A program made the translations under genes and the position numbers. This document shows positions 1-10,092 of a stretch of 25,975 nucleotides of DNA, in pieces. The notes beneath the pieces were generated by a model. That model was given only the letters and a program-made list of their open reading frames with translations. It did not search any database and had not been told where the DNA came from. Position 1 is the first letter of the stretch; each line of letters opens with the position of its first letter. The stretch is from Priapulus caudatus. Its lineage: Eukaryota > Priapulida > Priapulimorpha > Priapulimorphida > Priapulidae. The DNA is taken from assembly GCF_000485595.1 (NCBI RefSeq), contig NW_014577492.1, positions 74,912 to 100,886 of the forward strand. Reading direction: 5' to 3'.

Positions 1-412
1 CAAGGGCGAAGGGAGAAGGAATAAGGGGAGAAGGGGAAGGGCGAAGGGAAAAGGATAAGGGGAGAAGGGGAAGGGCGAAGGGAGAAGGATAAGGGGAGAA
101 GGGGAAGGGCGAAGGGAGAAGAAGAAGGGGAGAAGGAGAAGGGCGAAGGGAGAAGGATAAGGGGAGAAGGGGAAGAGCGAATGGAGAAGAATAAGCGGAG
201 AAGGGGAAGGGCGAATGGAGAAGGATAAGGGGAGAAGGGGAAGGGCGAATGGAGAAGGATAAGGGGAGAAGGGAAAGGGCGATGGGAGAAGGACAAGGGG
301 AGAAGGGGAAGGGCGAATGGAGAAGGATAAGGGGAGAAGGGAAAGGGCGATGGGAGAAGGACAAGGGGAGAAGGGGAAGGGCGAAGGGAGAAGGATAAGG
401 GGAGAAGGGCGC
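1..412. repeat. Polypurine 34-bp minisatellite, about 12 units
   Basis: The plus strand is almost entirely A and G, with a clear 34-base period in which blocks AAGGGCGAAGGG, AGAAGGATAAGG and GGAGAAGGGG follow each other. Units differ by single substitutions such as GAAGG/GATGG and GATAA/GACAA. The array starts at or before the window edge, so its full length is unknown. Long polypurine mirror-like tracts can adopt triplex (H-DNA) structure in principle. Confidence 0.95.
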
Positions 413-558
413 GGGGTGAGAAGGGCAGGGTGGGAGTCAAGGGAGAAGGTGGGGTGCAGCTGGAGAGCGGGCTGAGCCTGCCCACCCCCACCCTCACCCC
501 TGAGCCTGCCCACCCCCACCCCCGCCCCTGAGCCTGCCCACCCCCACTCCCACCCCAG
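413..558. repeat. G-rich to C-rich switch with three 28-bp units
   Basis: A G-run-rich stretch (413-473) passes directly into three C-rich units beginning GAGCCTGCCCACCCCCAC at 474, 502 and 530, a period of exactly 28. The minus strand of the C-rich part has many runs of four or five G and is a G-quadruplex candidate. The neighbouring G-rich and C-rich halves are partly complementary to each other, so a local hairpin is also possible. Confidence 0.85.
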
Positions 559-984
559 GGCGGACCAACGTTCGCTTGTTTCTCCAAAGCCTCCTCGATT
601 GCCTCTGGTGGCGTAACCCGCTGGGATTCGGAAGCAGCACGATATGTGTGTGGGGGGGTAGCGATGTGACGACCAGCTTCGGATGACGTCACGGCGGCAT
701 TCCGGCGCGTGTTTTTTCGTCTGCCTCGTGCGCTTGGATGTTGCCTGTCGTCGGCTAGTTGGAAACACTTGCGTGAAACACTACCGGATTGATGCGTACG
801 ACAGACGCGCGCGCGCCGGCGTGAGAGATAGAGCGTCTGCCAGCCAACAACGGTATCAGCCGCCAGCCCCCGAGGTGAGAGAAAACTTGTTACTCGCAAC
901 ATGAACAGCGTCTGAGCACGACGAATATTTCACCGACTCGCCACCGATCCTTGTACACGTAACAACGTTCCTTTCTCGTCGTGT
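559..984 (+). other. Low-copy CpG-containing segment, possible promoter and first exon
   Basis: This is the first non-repetitive stretch. It has a perfect CRE palindrome at 684-691, many CpG dinucleotides (including a CG run near 806-818) and a good 5' splice-site match, CGAG|GTGAGA, at 874/875. An ATG at 683 opens a frame that stays open through the splice site, giving 64 codons of exon, phase 0. The predicted peptide matches no family I recognise. No TATA box is evident. This could be a CpG-type promoter and first exon, but the ORF alone is weak evidence. Confidence 0.2.
684..691. promoter_or_regulatory. Consensus CRE site (TGACGTCA)
   Basis: The perfect 8-bp palindrome TGACGTCA is the full CREB/ATF consensus. 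It overlaps the ATG at 683, so it cannot act upstream of a start at that codon unless the true transcript starts elsewhere. Binding is inferred from the motif only. Confidence 0.4.
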
Positions 985-1097
985 GCTAGCTCCCTAGCGG
1001 CCGTTTGCCCTCCATCGTCTGCTAGCCCCCTAGCGGCCGTTTGCCCTCCATCGTCTGCTAGCCCCCAAGCGGCCGTTTTGCCATCCATCGTCTGCTA
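985..1097. repeat. 36-bp minisatellite, three units plus a 4-base stub
   Basis: Units beginning GCTAGC start at 985 and 1021, a third starts at 1057 and a stub GCTA at 1094, giving periods of 36, 36 and 37. All carry a core like AGCGGCCGTTTGCCCTCCA. The array ends abruptly at the N. Confidence 0.93.
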
Positions 1098-1098
1098 N
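1098..1098. other. Ambiguous base N at a repeat junction
   Basis: One N sits exactly where the fourth 36-bp unit breaks off and the CA microsatellite begins. It marks an unresolved call or a closed gap rather than biology. Confidence 0.95.
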
Positions 1099-1367
1099 CA
1101 CAACACACACACATACACACCACACACACAACACACAACCACCACACACACACACACACATTATATATATGATATATACGTACAAGACATCACATACACG
1201 CACAACATAACACACACGCACGCACGCACGCAGACGCACGCACCGCACGCCACGCACATATTATATATATATATATATATCATATACTAGACGACGCACA
1301 CGCACACACATACACGCCACACGCAAGCATACACGCACACGCACACCGCACACGCACACGCAACACG

Positions 1368-1401
<34 letters not shown>

Positions 1402-1602
1402 CCACACAACACAACAGCACACGCACACGCCACAACACACACACACACACACCCAGCACACACACACGCACACACACACCACACAGCACACACAACACAC
1501 ACACGCGCGCGCAACACACAAGGCAACACACGAGCGTGGCCACACACACACACACACACACGCGCGCGCAACGCGCACGCACCGCACAAGCACACGCACA
1601 AG
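1099..1602. repeat. AC-rich microsatellite block, first part
   Basis: Compound (CA)n, (CACG)n and short (TA)n runs, including (TA) at about 1261-1280. The text before the LINE-like tail shares the word CAACACACGAGCGTG with the second AC block at about 6558-6574, which shows that the blocks are related beyond simple-sequence similarity. Long His/Thr and Val/Cys frames across it are artefacts of the repeat. Confidence 0.95.
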
Positions 1603-1800
1603 CAAGATTCAAGACTCAAGATTCAAGATTCAAGATGTTTATGTTTGTGCAGGATCGTTGTATGATACAGGTGTACAGCGGCAAATAAGGAAAGTTATAC
1701 AAGTCATAGTTAATCTTAGTTTACAAAGGAAGTGGCAAAAGAACCCGCAAGGCTTATTCAAAGTCTGCCTCCTCTCAAAAGAAAGCACACTGCTCACAGC
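1603..1800 (-). mobile_element. LINE-like 3' tail, copy 1 (truncated non-LTR retrotransposon)
   Basis: Read on the minus strand, about 160 bases of non-simple sequence run into an A/T-rich end and then four tandem TTGAATC-type heptamers (1603-1637 on the plus strand). Many non-LTR retrotransposons end in short tandem repeats of this kind. A diverged copy with the same tail and body lies at 6636-6822, sharing blocks such as TTTACAAAGGAAG and CTCTCAAAAGAAAGCA. No reverse transcriptase is present, as expected for a heavily 5'-truncated insertion. A SINE 3' end is the main alternative. Confidence 0.5.
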
Positions 1801-2446
1801 ACACGCACACGCACACACACACACCACAACACACACACCACACCTACATACAATCACGCACGCACGGCCGCACGCACGCACGCACGCACGCGGCGACGGC
1901 ACGCACCGCACGGCACGCACACACACATACATTAACATACATAACATACATACATACATACATACATACATGACATACATACATGACATACATACATCAT
2001 ACTTAATACTACATACATACATAATACATACATGCACCCGCACGCGCCCACACACGCAACGCACGCACGCACAAACACGACATCACGCAAGACAAACATG
2101 AGCGTGCACATCACACACCACACACACCGCCACACGCACACGCACACTCACACTCTACACACACACACACCACTACGCACACGCACACGCACACTCAACA
2201 CACACCACACGCGCACACACACCACGCCACACACACAGGCACACACACACCACGCCCACACACGCATTACACACACACCCCCCACACACACGCACACATA
2301 CACACACCACGCTGCCAACGCACACACCCACGCAGCCGCACGCACGCACGCACAAGTCACACATATACACACCATGCACGCTACGCACGCACGCGACGCC
2401 ACACAGCAAGACCACACAATAGCGTGCACACACACACATCACACAC

Positions 2447-2485
<39 letters not shown>

Positions 2486-3285
2486 CACCACCGCCATACA
2501 CACGCGCACACACACGCACACATACACACAACACGCTGCCACGCGCACACACAACGCGCGCGCGCACGCACCGCACGCTACACGCACACATTACCCACAC
2601 ACGCCTCGCTCGCACGCACACACGCCGCACGCACGCACGCACGCACATAATCACTCACACGCACACACGCCGCACACGCACACTCACAACACCACACACG
2701 CACAGGCACACGCACACGTACACGTACACGTACACGTACACGTTACAGTCACACTCACACTCACACTCACACTCACACTCACACTCACACTCACACTCAC
2801 ACTCACACTCACACTCACACTCACACTCACACTCACACTCACACTCACACTTCCACTCAATCACACTCACACTCACACCACACTCACACTCACACACGCA
2901 CACGCACACGTACACGTCCACGTCCACGTCCACGCACACGCACACGCACATATATGCACGAGCACGCGCCACGCGCACGCACACGCCGCGCGGGCACACA
3001 ACACAAACACATACACACAGGCAACACGCACACACACACACACACACGACACTCGCACACACACACCACACACACACACACACACACACCATTGCACACA
3101 CACCACACACACACATATATATACTTATATAGTATATAGTATATATATATACTATATATACACGCCTACACGCACACATACACGCACACATTTACAAACA
3201 CACCGCCACGCACGGCACGCACGCACCCGCACGCGCACGCACGCACGCACGCACGCAGCATATATAATATATTATATATATATAT
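1801..3285. repeat. AC-rich compound microsatellite block, main part
   Basis: It comprises (CA)n and (CACG)n with a (CATA)n segment at about 1926-2035, hexamer arrays at 2713-2905, AT-rich runs at about 3115-3160 and a terminal TA run at 3259-3285. Non-simple words (CGCTGCCA, CAAGACCACACAATAGCGTGCA) are embedded at about 2311, 2408 and 2532 and recur in the 7.3-7.8 kb block. The open frames of up to 366 codons are purely repeat-derived. Confidence 0.95.
2713..2905. repeat. Hexamer arrays (CACGTA)n then (ACACTC)n
   Basis: Five CACGTA-type units (2713-2743) are followed by roughly 20 units of ACACTC with a short interruption near 2850. At 2898-2937 CACGTA/CACGTC units return. CACGTA pairs with its own complement over most of the unit, so this part can form cruciform or Z-like DNA. 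Confidence 0.9.
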
Positions 3286-3941
3286 AGCTGCGGGTACCGC
3301 TGCGCTGTGGTAAAATCGTGGCTACTAATTCAGTACTACTAATAATGTGGACCAATAGGAACATTGGGTAAAAATCGACAATAACATTGCACACAACTAT
3401 CAAGTATTTCAAAATCAGTTTCTAATAAGATATAAGCATGGGCGAAAAACTAATTACGTATGACATTCTATATGACAAGCACAACCAACGTTAACCCCTG
3501 CCAGGACATAATCAGATATATTGGTGTAATGACAAAAAGTTAGCTAAAAACAGCATGTACGAAAAATGGTTGGACTTTTTCATTTCAAAGCCTTCTTGAT
3601 AAACAATGTTTTTTCGGCTCTCTTCTCTGGTGCAAATATGGTAGAGATTCCTGGCGTCTCCAACTTTTGAGCTCCCACGTACAGCTATCCATTGCTGAGA
3701 TCGTACCATGATAAAAAGAAATTCCAATATATATAATATAGAATTAGAGACAGGACCGCGAGGGGGTCATACTATGTGTCCCAGTACCCAGGTACCTATG
3801 TTGGCCCAGTAGCCTATGTGTCCGGTACCTAGTGTCCAGCGTAGTGGGGTCTGTGTCCACTGAGATTTGTCTTAGTGAATGCTGGCGCGCAAACCATGCA
3901 CATTGAAATTAAGGAAATTTTTCTAAATTAAGAAATTTTCC
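3286..3941. repeat. Repeat module A, copy 1
   Basis: It begins AGCTGCGGG and matches 4952-5489 along most of its length, with shared anchors GGTAAAAATCGACAATAA, GATAAACAATGTTTTT and AAAAGAAATTCCA. Copy 1 carries about 80 extra bases near 3751-3835, built from short repeats of CTATGTGTCC and GTACC. No credible ORF is present. The family is unrecognised; it may be a non-autonomous transposon or part of a local satellite. Confidence 0.75.
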
Positions 3942-4440
3942 TAATATTAAGAATTTCTTCTATTGGAATCATAAAATGCATAGCTTTGGAATGGTACAAT
4001 GATTTTGAGATCGTAGATCTGAACTGAAACTTCTCAACTCGAGTGATTAGTAGTAGTACCTCTGAACTGGTCCGGGGTTTGCTCTGCTTTGTAGTATTGC
4101 GTTTCGGTTTTCGGTTTTCACAATACCAGCAGACTAATGAGAATCATGAGGCGAAGCAAGAAAATAGAACAAAAAAAAAAAAAAATTCTCATAGGTTTTC
4201 TCGTGTGATGCCCAGCACTGCTACAGGTTTAGTTGCTGTCATGTGTGAAGATTGAGGAATTTGACCTGGTTTTCAGGGATTTGTTCATCTGAGTTTGACG
4301 GTGTAATTTTTCCATCTAGGAACACTCGCCGGGTATAAAGGATGGCCCTGTGAATTGCATCAGATCGTTTGGGGCGGTTTGGCCGCTATAGGCGAAATAC
4401 ATTACAGACATTACATAATACAGTACATACATACTAATAC
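3942..4440. repeat. Repeat module B, copy 1
   Basis: Shared with 4464-4882 and 5490-5914. Anchors in all three are AAATGCATAGCTT, a TTCGGTTTCGGTTT-like run, TCATAGGTTTT and AGGAACACTC followed by CGGGTATAA or a near match. It ends in a GGCCGCTATAGG-type motif followed by CATA-rich sequence. Copy 1 has a run of A near 4171-4186. Differences among copies are mainly small indels. Confidence 0.75.
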
Positions 4441-4463
4441 GAACCTCAAATATGATATTAGAC

Positions 4464-4951
4464 TATTAAGAAATTTTTCTATTGAATCAGGAAAATGCAT
4501 AGCTTGTGGAAATGGTCTAATGCATTTTGAGATCGGCTAGCATTGGAACTGAAACTCTCAACCGAGGAGTGTACTCTGAACCTGGTCCTGGTATGCTCGG
4601 TGTTTAGTATTGGTTCGGTTTCGGTTTCGCGTTTCACAATACCAGCGCTAATGAGGATCATGAGGCGAGCGGCAAGAATAGTCATAGGTTTTCATGTGTG
4701 TTGCAGCACTGCTTACAGTTAGTGCTGTCATTGTGTGAGATTGAGGAATTGACCGGTTTTTCAGGGATTTTTATTGAGTTTGATCGGTGTGTTTTTCATC
4801 TAGGAACACTCCCCGGGTATAAACAGATGGCCCTCGTGAAAATTGCCATCCAGATCGCATGGCGGTTTGGCCGCCTTAGGAAGGATCATACATAAATACA
4901 TACATACATACATACAGAATTACATACCGGAACTCAAATATATATTAACTT
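4464..4951. repeat. Repeat module B, copy 2 (module A missing before it)
   Basis: This copy directly follows the tail of copy 1 without an intervening A module, then runs through a short CATA stretch (4893-4915) and GAACTCAAATATATATT into module A copy 2. A full A module was probably lost here, or B was duplicated alone. Confidence 0.75.
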
Positions 4952-5489
4952 AGCTGCGGGGACCCGCTGCGCTGGGTAAAATCGTGTCTACTAATCATAC
5001 TACTAATAATGCGACACAATAGGAACTTTGGGTAAAAATCGACAATAAACATTGGCCACACAATATCATATTAGAAATCAGTTCTAATAAAGATAAATAA
5101 GCATGGGCGAAAACTTGTTACGTCATGACATTTATATGACAGCACAACCCCAACTTAGAACCCCCTGGGACAAATACGTAATTATCGGTGTAAATAACAA
5201 AAAGTTATTATTATTATAACAGCATGTACGAATGGCGTTTGGACTTCATTTGAAAGCTCTTGATAAACAATGTTTTTCGTGTTATTCATCTGGTTGGAAA
5301 TATGTAGAGTTCCTGCGTATCGAATCGTTGAGCTCCCCACGTTGCCAGTATAACATTGTGAGCATCGTACCACGAATTAAAAGAAATTCCATATATAGTA
5401 TAGATAGAGACAGAGCAGCGGCAGCTGGGGTCTGTTCCACTGGATATTGTACTAGTGAATGCTTGGCGCGGCAACCATGCACCAGTTGA
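4952..5489. repeat. Repeat module A, copy 2
   Basis: It begins AGCTGCGGGGACCCGCTG, a short imperfect palindrome, and aligns to 3286-3941 without the ~80-base insertion. The order A then B is kept (B copy 3 follows), so A-B is the natural unit. Confidence 0.75.
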
Positions 5490-5920
5490 AATTTAAGAAT
5501 TTTTGTATTAATTCAGAAAATGCATAGCTTTGGAATGTACAATGCATTTCTGAGAGCGTGAGCATCTGAACTGACTCTGAACTCATGAGTGAGTTAGTAC
5601 CTCTGAACTGGTCCTGGTTATGCCTCTGTTTTTAGTATTGATTTCGGTTTCGGTTTCAATATAACAATATAAGCAGCTGATGAGATCATGGAGGTGGGGC
5701 AAGAAATAGTCATAGGTTTTTCTGTCTGGTGGCAGCACTCTGCAGTGAGTGCTGATTGTGTGAAGATTGACGAATTAACGAGGTTTTTCACGGAATTTTT
5801 CGGTGTAGTTTCACGGTTTGACAGGTTTTTTTCATTCTAGGAACACTCCCCGGCGTATAACAGATGGCCCTTGAAATTGCATCCAGATCGTGCGGCGTTT
5901 TGGCCGCTATAGGAAGATAC
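5490..5920. repeat. Repeat module B, copy 3
   Basis: Matches the other two B modules, with the same terminal motif (CGGCGTATAACAGATGGCCC, then GGCCGCTATAGG). It runs straight into a long CATA array, as the other B copies do on a smaller scale. Confidence 0.75.
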
Positions 5921-6289
5921 ATACATACATACATACATACGTACGTACCGTACCGTACGTCCGTACGTAGGTAGTACATACATATACATACATACATACC
6001 ATCATACATTACATACATAACATTACATACATACTACATACATACATACTTACATACATACATACATACTACATTACACTACATACATACATACCATGAC
6101 ATACATACATACATAATACATACATTTGACATACATACATCATACATACATCACATACATACATACAATACATAACATCATACATACATAATACATAGCA
6201 TACATTACATAATACATACTACATCCATACATACATACATTACGAACTCAATATATATTTAGATATCATAATATTATTTTACTATATAT
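5921..6289. repeat. (CATA)n array with a GTAC-rich core
   Basis: CATA tetramers with many single-base interruptions. A GTACGTACCGTACCG-type palindromic stretch lies at 5940-5975. The final 40 bases are AT-rich and end the A-B territory. Confidence 0.93.
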
Positions 6290-6434
6290 ACACACGCGAC
6301 ACGCACACATACACGCACACGGCACACGTACAGCGCACGCCCGAACACGCACACGCAACGCACACACCACACACACACACGACACCCACACACAACACAC
6401 GCACACACACACACACCCACCCACACACACACGA

Positions 6435-6482
<48 letters not shown>

Positions 6483-6635
6483 AGCAGCACAACACGCACA
6501 CGCACACACGCACACCACACACACACGCAGCTGCGCAGCGGCCACGCACACACAACGACAACACACGAGCGTGCGACACACACGCGCGCACGCGCACGCG
6601 CACGGCGCACGCACACGGCACAAGCACCACGCCAC
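6290..6635. repeat. Second AC-rich block, first part
   Basis: Compound (CA)n and (CACG)n with a long pure (CA) run at about 6442-6479. It occupies the same position relative to the LINE-like tail as 1270-1602. Confidence 0.95.
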
Positions 6636-6822
6636 AAGGCAAGATTCAAGATTCAAGATTCAAGATGTTTATTTGTGAATAAGTCGATGTATATACAGTG
6701 TACGCGGCAAATAGGAAATATACAAGTTCCATATTAATTAGTTTACAAAGGAAGGTGGCCCCAAAAGCAAACCCGGCAGGTTATCAAGTCTGCCACCTCT
6801 CAAAAGAAAGCAACACGCTCAC
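6636..6822 (-). mobile_element. LINE-like 3' tail, copy 2
   Basis: On the minus strand it ends with AATAAACATC followed by three TTGAATC heptamers. AATAAA is a polyadenylation-signal match just before the tail. The body aligns to 1636-1800 with many small indels. Because both copies sit inside matching AC blocks, they look like one insertion duplicated with its surroundings rather than two insertions. Confidence 0.5.
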
Positions 6823-6866
6823 GCACCGGCACACGCACAACGCACACGCACCACACACATACACAC

Positions 6867-6898
<32 letters not shown>

Positions 6899-7200
6899 CA
6901 TACACGCCACGCCGGCACGCACGCACGCACGCACCACGCTCGCCACGCACGCACGCACGCACGCACGCAGCCAGACGCCACGCGGGGCCGCGCGCGCGCA
7001 CCGCACGGCACAGCACGCACGCACGCAGCACGCCGCACCACCACACAACACACACACACACACATACTACATACATCATTACATACATACCAATACATAT
7101 CAGTACTACATACATACATTACATTATATACATAACATACATACATATCATACATACATATCATACCACAATACATACATTACATACATACTACATTATA
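6823..7200. repeat. AC/CACG then CATA microsatellite
   Basis: (CA) and (CACG) repeats to about 7060, then CATA tetramers with frequent interruptions to about 7196. This repeats the order seen at 1801-2035. Confidence 0.93.
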
Positions 7201-7203
7201 TAT

Positions 7204-7244
7204 CAGAGTAGATATAAGGGAATTATTCCTATTATCTACTCCTG
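7204..7244. mobile_element. Short hairpin insertion, family member 1
   Basis: CAGAGTAGATA at the left pairs with TATCTACTC-CTG at the right, with one bulge, around a centre reading GGGAATTATTCC. The same arms (AGTAGATAATAGG) form the hairpin at 24770-24812. It begins CAG and ends CTG. The flanks are AT-rich (TTATATAT left, ATTTATAT right, 6 of 8 identical), so a target-site duplication cannot be proved here. It is probably a miniature foldback transposon. Confidence 0.5.
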
Positions 7245-7250
7245 ATTTAT

Positions 7251-7660
7251 ATATATATAGATGATAGATAGATAATACCACAACACACACACATCACACA
7301 CACAACACACACAACACACACACCGCGCGCGCGCGCGCGGCGCACGGCAACCCACAACACCACACCACAACGACGCACACATACACACACACGCTGCCAC
7401 GCACAGCGCACGCGCACGCACGCAAAGCACGAATCCACATAGACACACAGTGCACGCGACGCACGGCACGCACGCACGCACACACAAGACCACACCATTA
7501 GCGTGCATCACACACGACGCACACGCACACGCAACACGCACACACACCACACACGCACTCACACGCGTGCTCCACACACACGCCACATCACACACGCACC
7601 ACACACACGCACGCAACACGCACACATACCCACAGCAACAACACGCACACATCACACGCG

Positions 7661-7711
<51 letters not shown>

Positions 7712-7815
7712 TACTCACACACACACACGCACACATACACACACAGGCTGCCACGCATACACACACGCACGCACACACACACACACACGCGCGCACAAAC
7801 ACACACACACACACT
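7251..7815. repeat. AC-rich block with shared non-simple words
   Basis: After a short TA/GATA run, (CA) and (CACG) sequence continues to 7815. It holds CACGCTGCCACGCAC at about 7390 and CAAGACCACACCATTAGCG at about 7484-7502, which also occur near 2532 and 2408 with small changes. A pure (CA) run lies at about 7663-7696. Confidence 0.9.
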
Positions 7816-9040
7816 GTCTGTCACCAGCGGGTTATACACCACGCGACGCACGGAATTCTATCAAACATAACTATGTCGAGCTAATGCAGTACGCCAGCGT
7901 TGTAACGGGTGGGTTAGTGAGCTACTCGTGTAAGCAGAATTGGTAGTAGCACATCACTCTATACAGCAGCCACAAACAGCTCTATTCAGTCCATACAGCC
8001 TGCCAAAGCGGTGCATGGTAGGTGGAAAGCTCAGCTACACTCCACGCAACGGTAGCACAGCTAACATTCTAACCTTATAGTAACTAACGTTGCCAAAGGA
8101 AAACAACTATCCTGAGACAGCACTCGCTGCTATTCTACCATCTGTCCACTACCAACATACCTTCGTATGGACGAGGCACCTGTCCCTACCTCTGCATGCA
8201 AGATGACATCGCTACACAACAGTAACATAAACTAGCACACGGCCAGCTCCGAAGATACGTCAGATAAGCACTTCCCGTAAAAGAAGAAATATATGTGTTG
8301 GACTCGTGGAACCGGCATGTCCTCTTCGTCCTACGCGTTAGCAATGCTCAAGCTGAGATAGCGTGAATACACCACGATGATATACCTCCAATGACAACGT
8401 CACATAGTAACCAATGAAGCCTGCGGCACTCATCGCTATAGAATACCATGGTATATCTAATGCCGCCACCGCCTCGGTTAGGAGATTTTCTGCGGGGCAG
8501 CAACCTGGGAGAGATGGCAGAGACGAGGTATTCACCTGTGTGTCGTGCCGACTAGAGACATACGGTCGAAATCCATTATGCTCTCTCGATGATACAACGT
8601 TGTAATGACAGATAATATTGATGTCCTCTATCGTGCTCTCTCGATGCGTTATGCTGCGCTGGCGTCTTATTGTACTGTACCATCTCCATGTACGATGCTG
8701 TGCTTCCGTATCTTTGAATTTCCCTTGTTGCGCCATGAATCGTATCAAGAGGCGCTGGTCTCAAACGATCTATCATTTTACCTTCCTGATTTATGAACCC
8801 TCGCCACGCTCGATATCCATCTGACTTCGGGATTAAAGACACTTCAATTAGCTATAGACCCTACGGTGTAGAGCCTACTCTAAGGGCATTCAAATTGTGG
8901 TACTTTTCCGCGGAGATTTCTAATTAGACAATCGCCTGTGCTCTCCGCATCACAGCAGTATACGCGCTTGCGTCCTTGACTAAGGTCGAAGATAAACTGA
9001 GGTTTCGCCAACTGATATGTACCAGCCGACATAGCCATAG
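7816..9040. other. Low-copy segment with no convincing gene
   Basis: Balanced composition and no internal repeat larger than a dozen bases. An octamer-rich word (ATGCTCTCTCGATG and a near copy) occurs at 8579 and about 8634. The only open frames are on the minus strand at 8338-8842; the longer one is listed separately. No promoter, splice pair or polyadenylation signal could be tied to them. Confidence 0.6.
8338..8736 (-). CDS. Weak hypothetical ORF, 132 codons, unrecognised
   Basis: This is the longest frame in the window that is not made of repeats. It starts at an ATG at 8736 in moderate context and ends with TAA at 8338. The predicted protein is mixed in composition, with a basic N-terminal third (WRW at 17-19, RRQR at 24-27), a Cys pair at 79-80 and one hydrophobic stretch at about residues 95-117 that could be a membrane segment. 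I recognise no domain. A second minus-strand frame (8576-8842) overlaps it, and at least one must be chance. In an animal genome a single 132-codon frame without splice or transcript evidence is expected by chance fairly often. Confidence 0.13.
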   Translation of the reverse strand: MAQQGKFKDTEAQHRTWRWYSTIRRQRSITHRESTIEDINIICHYNVVSSREHNGFRPYVSSRHDTQVNTSSLPSLPGCCPAENLLTEAVAALDIPWYSIAMSAAGFIGYYVTLSLEVYHRGVFTLSQLEHC

Positions 9041-9420
9041 ACTATATATATAGAGAGAGATAGATAGATAGATAGCGAGAGAGAGAGAGAGACAGAGACA
9101 GATACCAGATACAGAGACGAATACAGAGACATGACAGAGGAGAGAGAGACGACGAAGCAGAGAAGAACGACGGGAGAGGGGGAGAGCGGAGAGACGAGAT
9201 GAGAGAGAAGAGACAGGAGTAGTCTCTCTCTGTGTGTGCATGTGGCAGTGCTTGTGTGTGGCTGGTGTGTGTTCGTGTGTGTATCTTGGTGTGTGTGTGT
9301 GTGTGTGTGTGTGTGATTGCTGTGTCGAGCGCGCAGAGAGAGAGGAGAGAGAAGACGTGAGAGAGAGAGAGAGAGAGAGATTAAGAAGAGAGACGAGAAG
9401 GGAAGAGAGAGAGAGAATGC
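9041..9420. repeat. GATA, GA and GT microsatellites
   Basis: (GATA)n at 9058-9076, GA-rich sequence to about 9225, then GT repeats (9229-9314, with a pure GT run at 9290-9314) and again GA repeats to 9420. The purine and GT tracts alternate strand composition, so ORFs in both directions here are spurious. Confidence 0.93.
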
Positions 9421-10092
9421 GATAGTCAGATGAAAGAATATAAATAAAAAATGGAATGAGGTATTTGTTTCATTCTTCTCATCCATCTCCTACAACGCGA
9501 AGCCTAGATCGAGTAGTAGGTATGCTCCCTATTGCCTTAGTATTCACATCAGCTCTGCGTAGACAGACAGATAAATGGTCGTTTTAGGGGGGGGGGGGAA
9601 CCACAACACTTTCTGAGCCCTGATCACTCCTGAGTCATGTCTCTGTGGCGTTAAGTGATCGTGCCGCCGCAACGTTAAGACTAGGCGTTAGAAAGTAATC
9701 GATCGTAAGCACGTCTATACTACAGTACATTCTCTAGCTGGAATGCGCGTGCAGTCTAGGCTGTCGTCTGAACGGAGCGAAATGTCTAACATTTTCCCTC
9801 GCATAGCTGTGGACGAGTCACGCACAACGCGTTACCAGATTTTTTGCGCGCCCGGGATATCAGGCATGGCCGACAACGGAGCGGCGCGCTTTCCTCCTAT
9901 ATAGCGCGTACATGTATTTCATACCGAGCGCACACATACGCACACACGTGTACACACGCAGACACACGCACACGCGCACCCACACTATGAACATCGTTGA
10001 AGAAGCGCGGCCCACCTTCGCGCCGCGCAACAACCCACGCACGCAAGCCGCACGCACGCACGCACAACACCACACAGGCAACACCACCCACT
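9421..10092. other. Low-copy segment with a G12 run and a short CACG patch
   Basis: No gene is supported. A G12 homopolymer lies at 9587-9598. An ATG in a strong start context at 9866 is followed by only 12 codons. From about 9930 short (CA)/(CACG) runs build up and continue to the edge of the duplicated unit at 10093. Confidence 0.6.

Noticed and set aside
2750-2880. Telomere-like hexamer array
   Set aside because: The unit is ACACTC/GAGTGT, not TTAGGG or a known telomeric variant, and it sits within other AC repeats.
1078-3287. Long frames rich in His-Thr, Val-Cys or Ala-Arg, up to 366 codons
   Set aside because: They are translations of CA, CACG and GT repeats, open in several phases at once on both strands, and carry no protein information. 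The same holds at 6266-7946, 12967-13598, 18720-19196 and 23893-24469.
9866-9904. ATG in strong context encoding MADNGAARFPPI
   Set aside because: The frame stops after 12 codons without a usable splice donor inside it.
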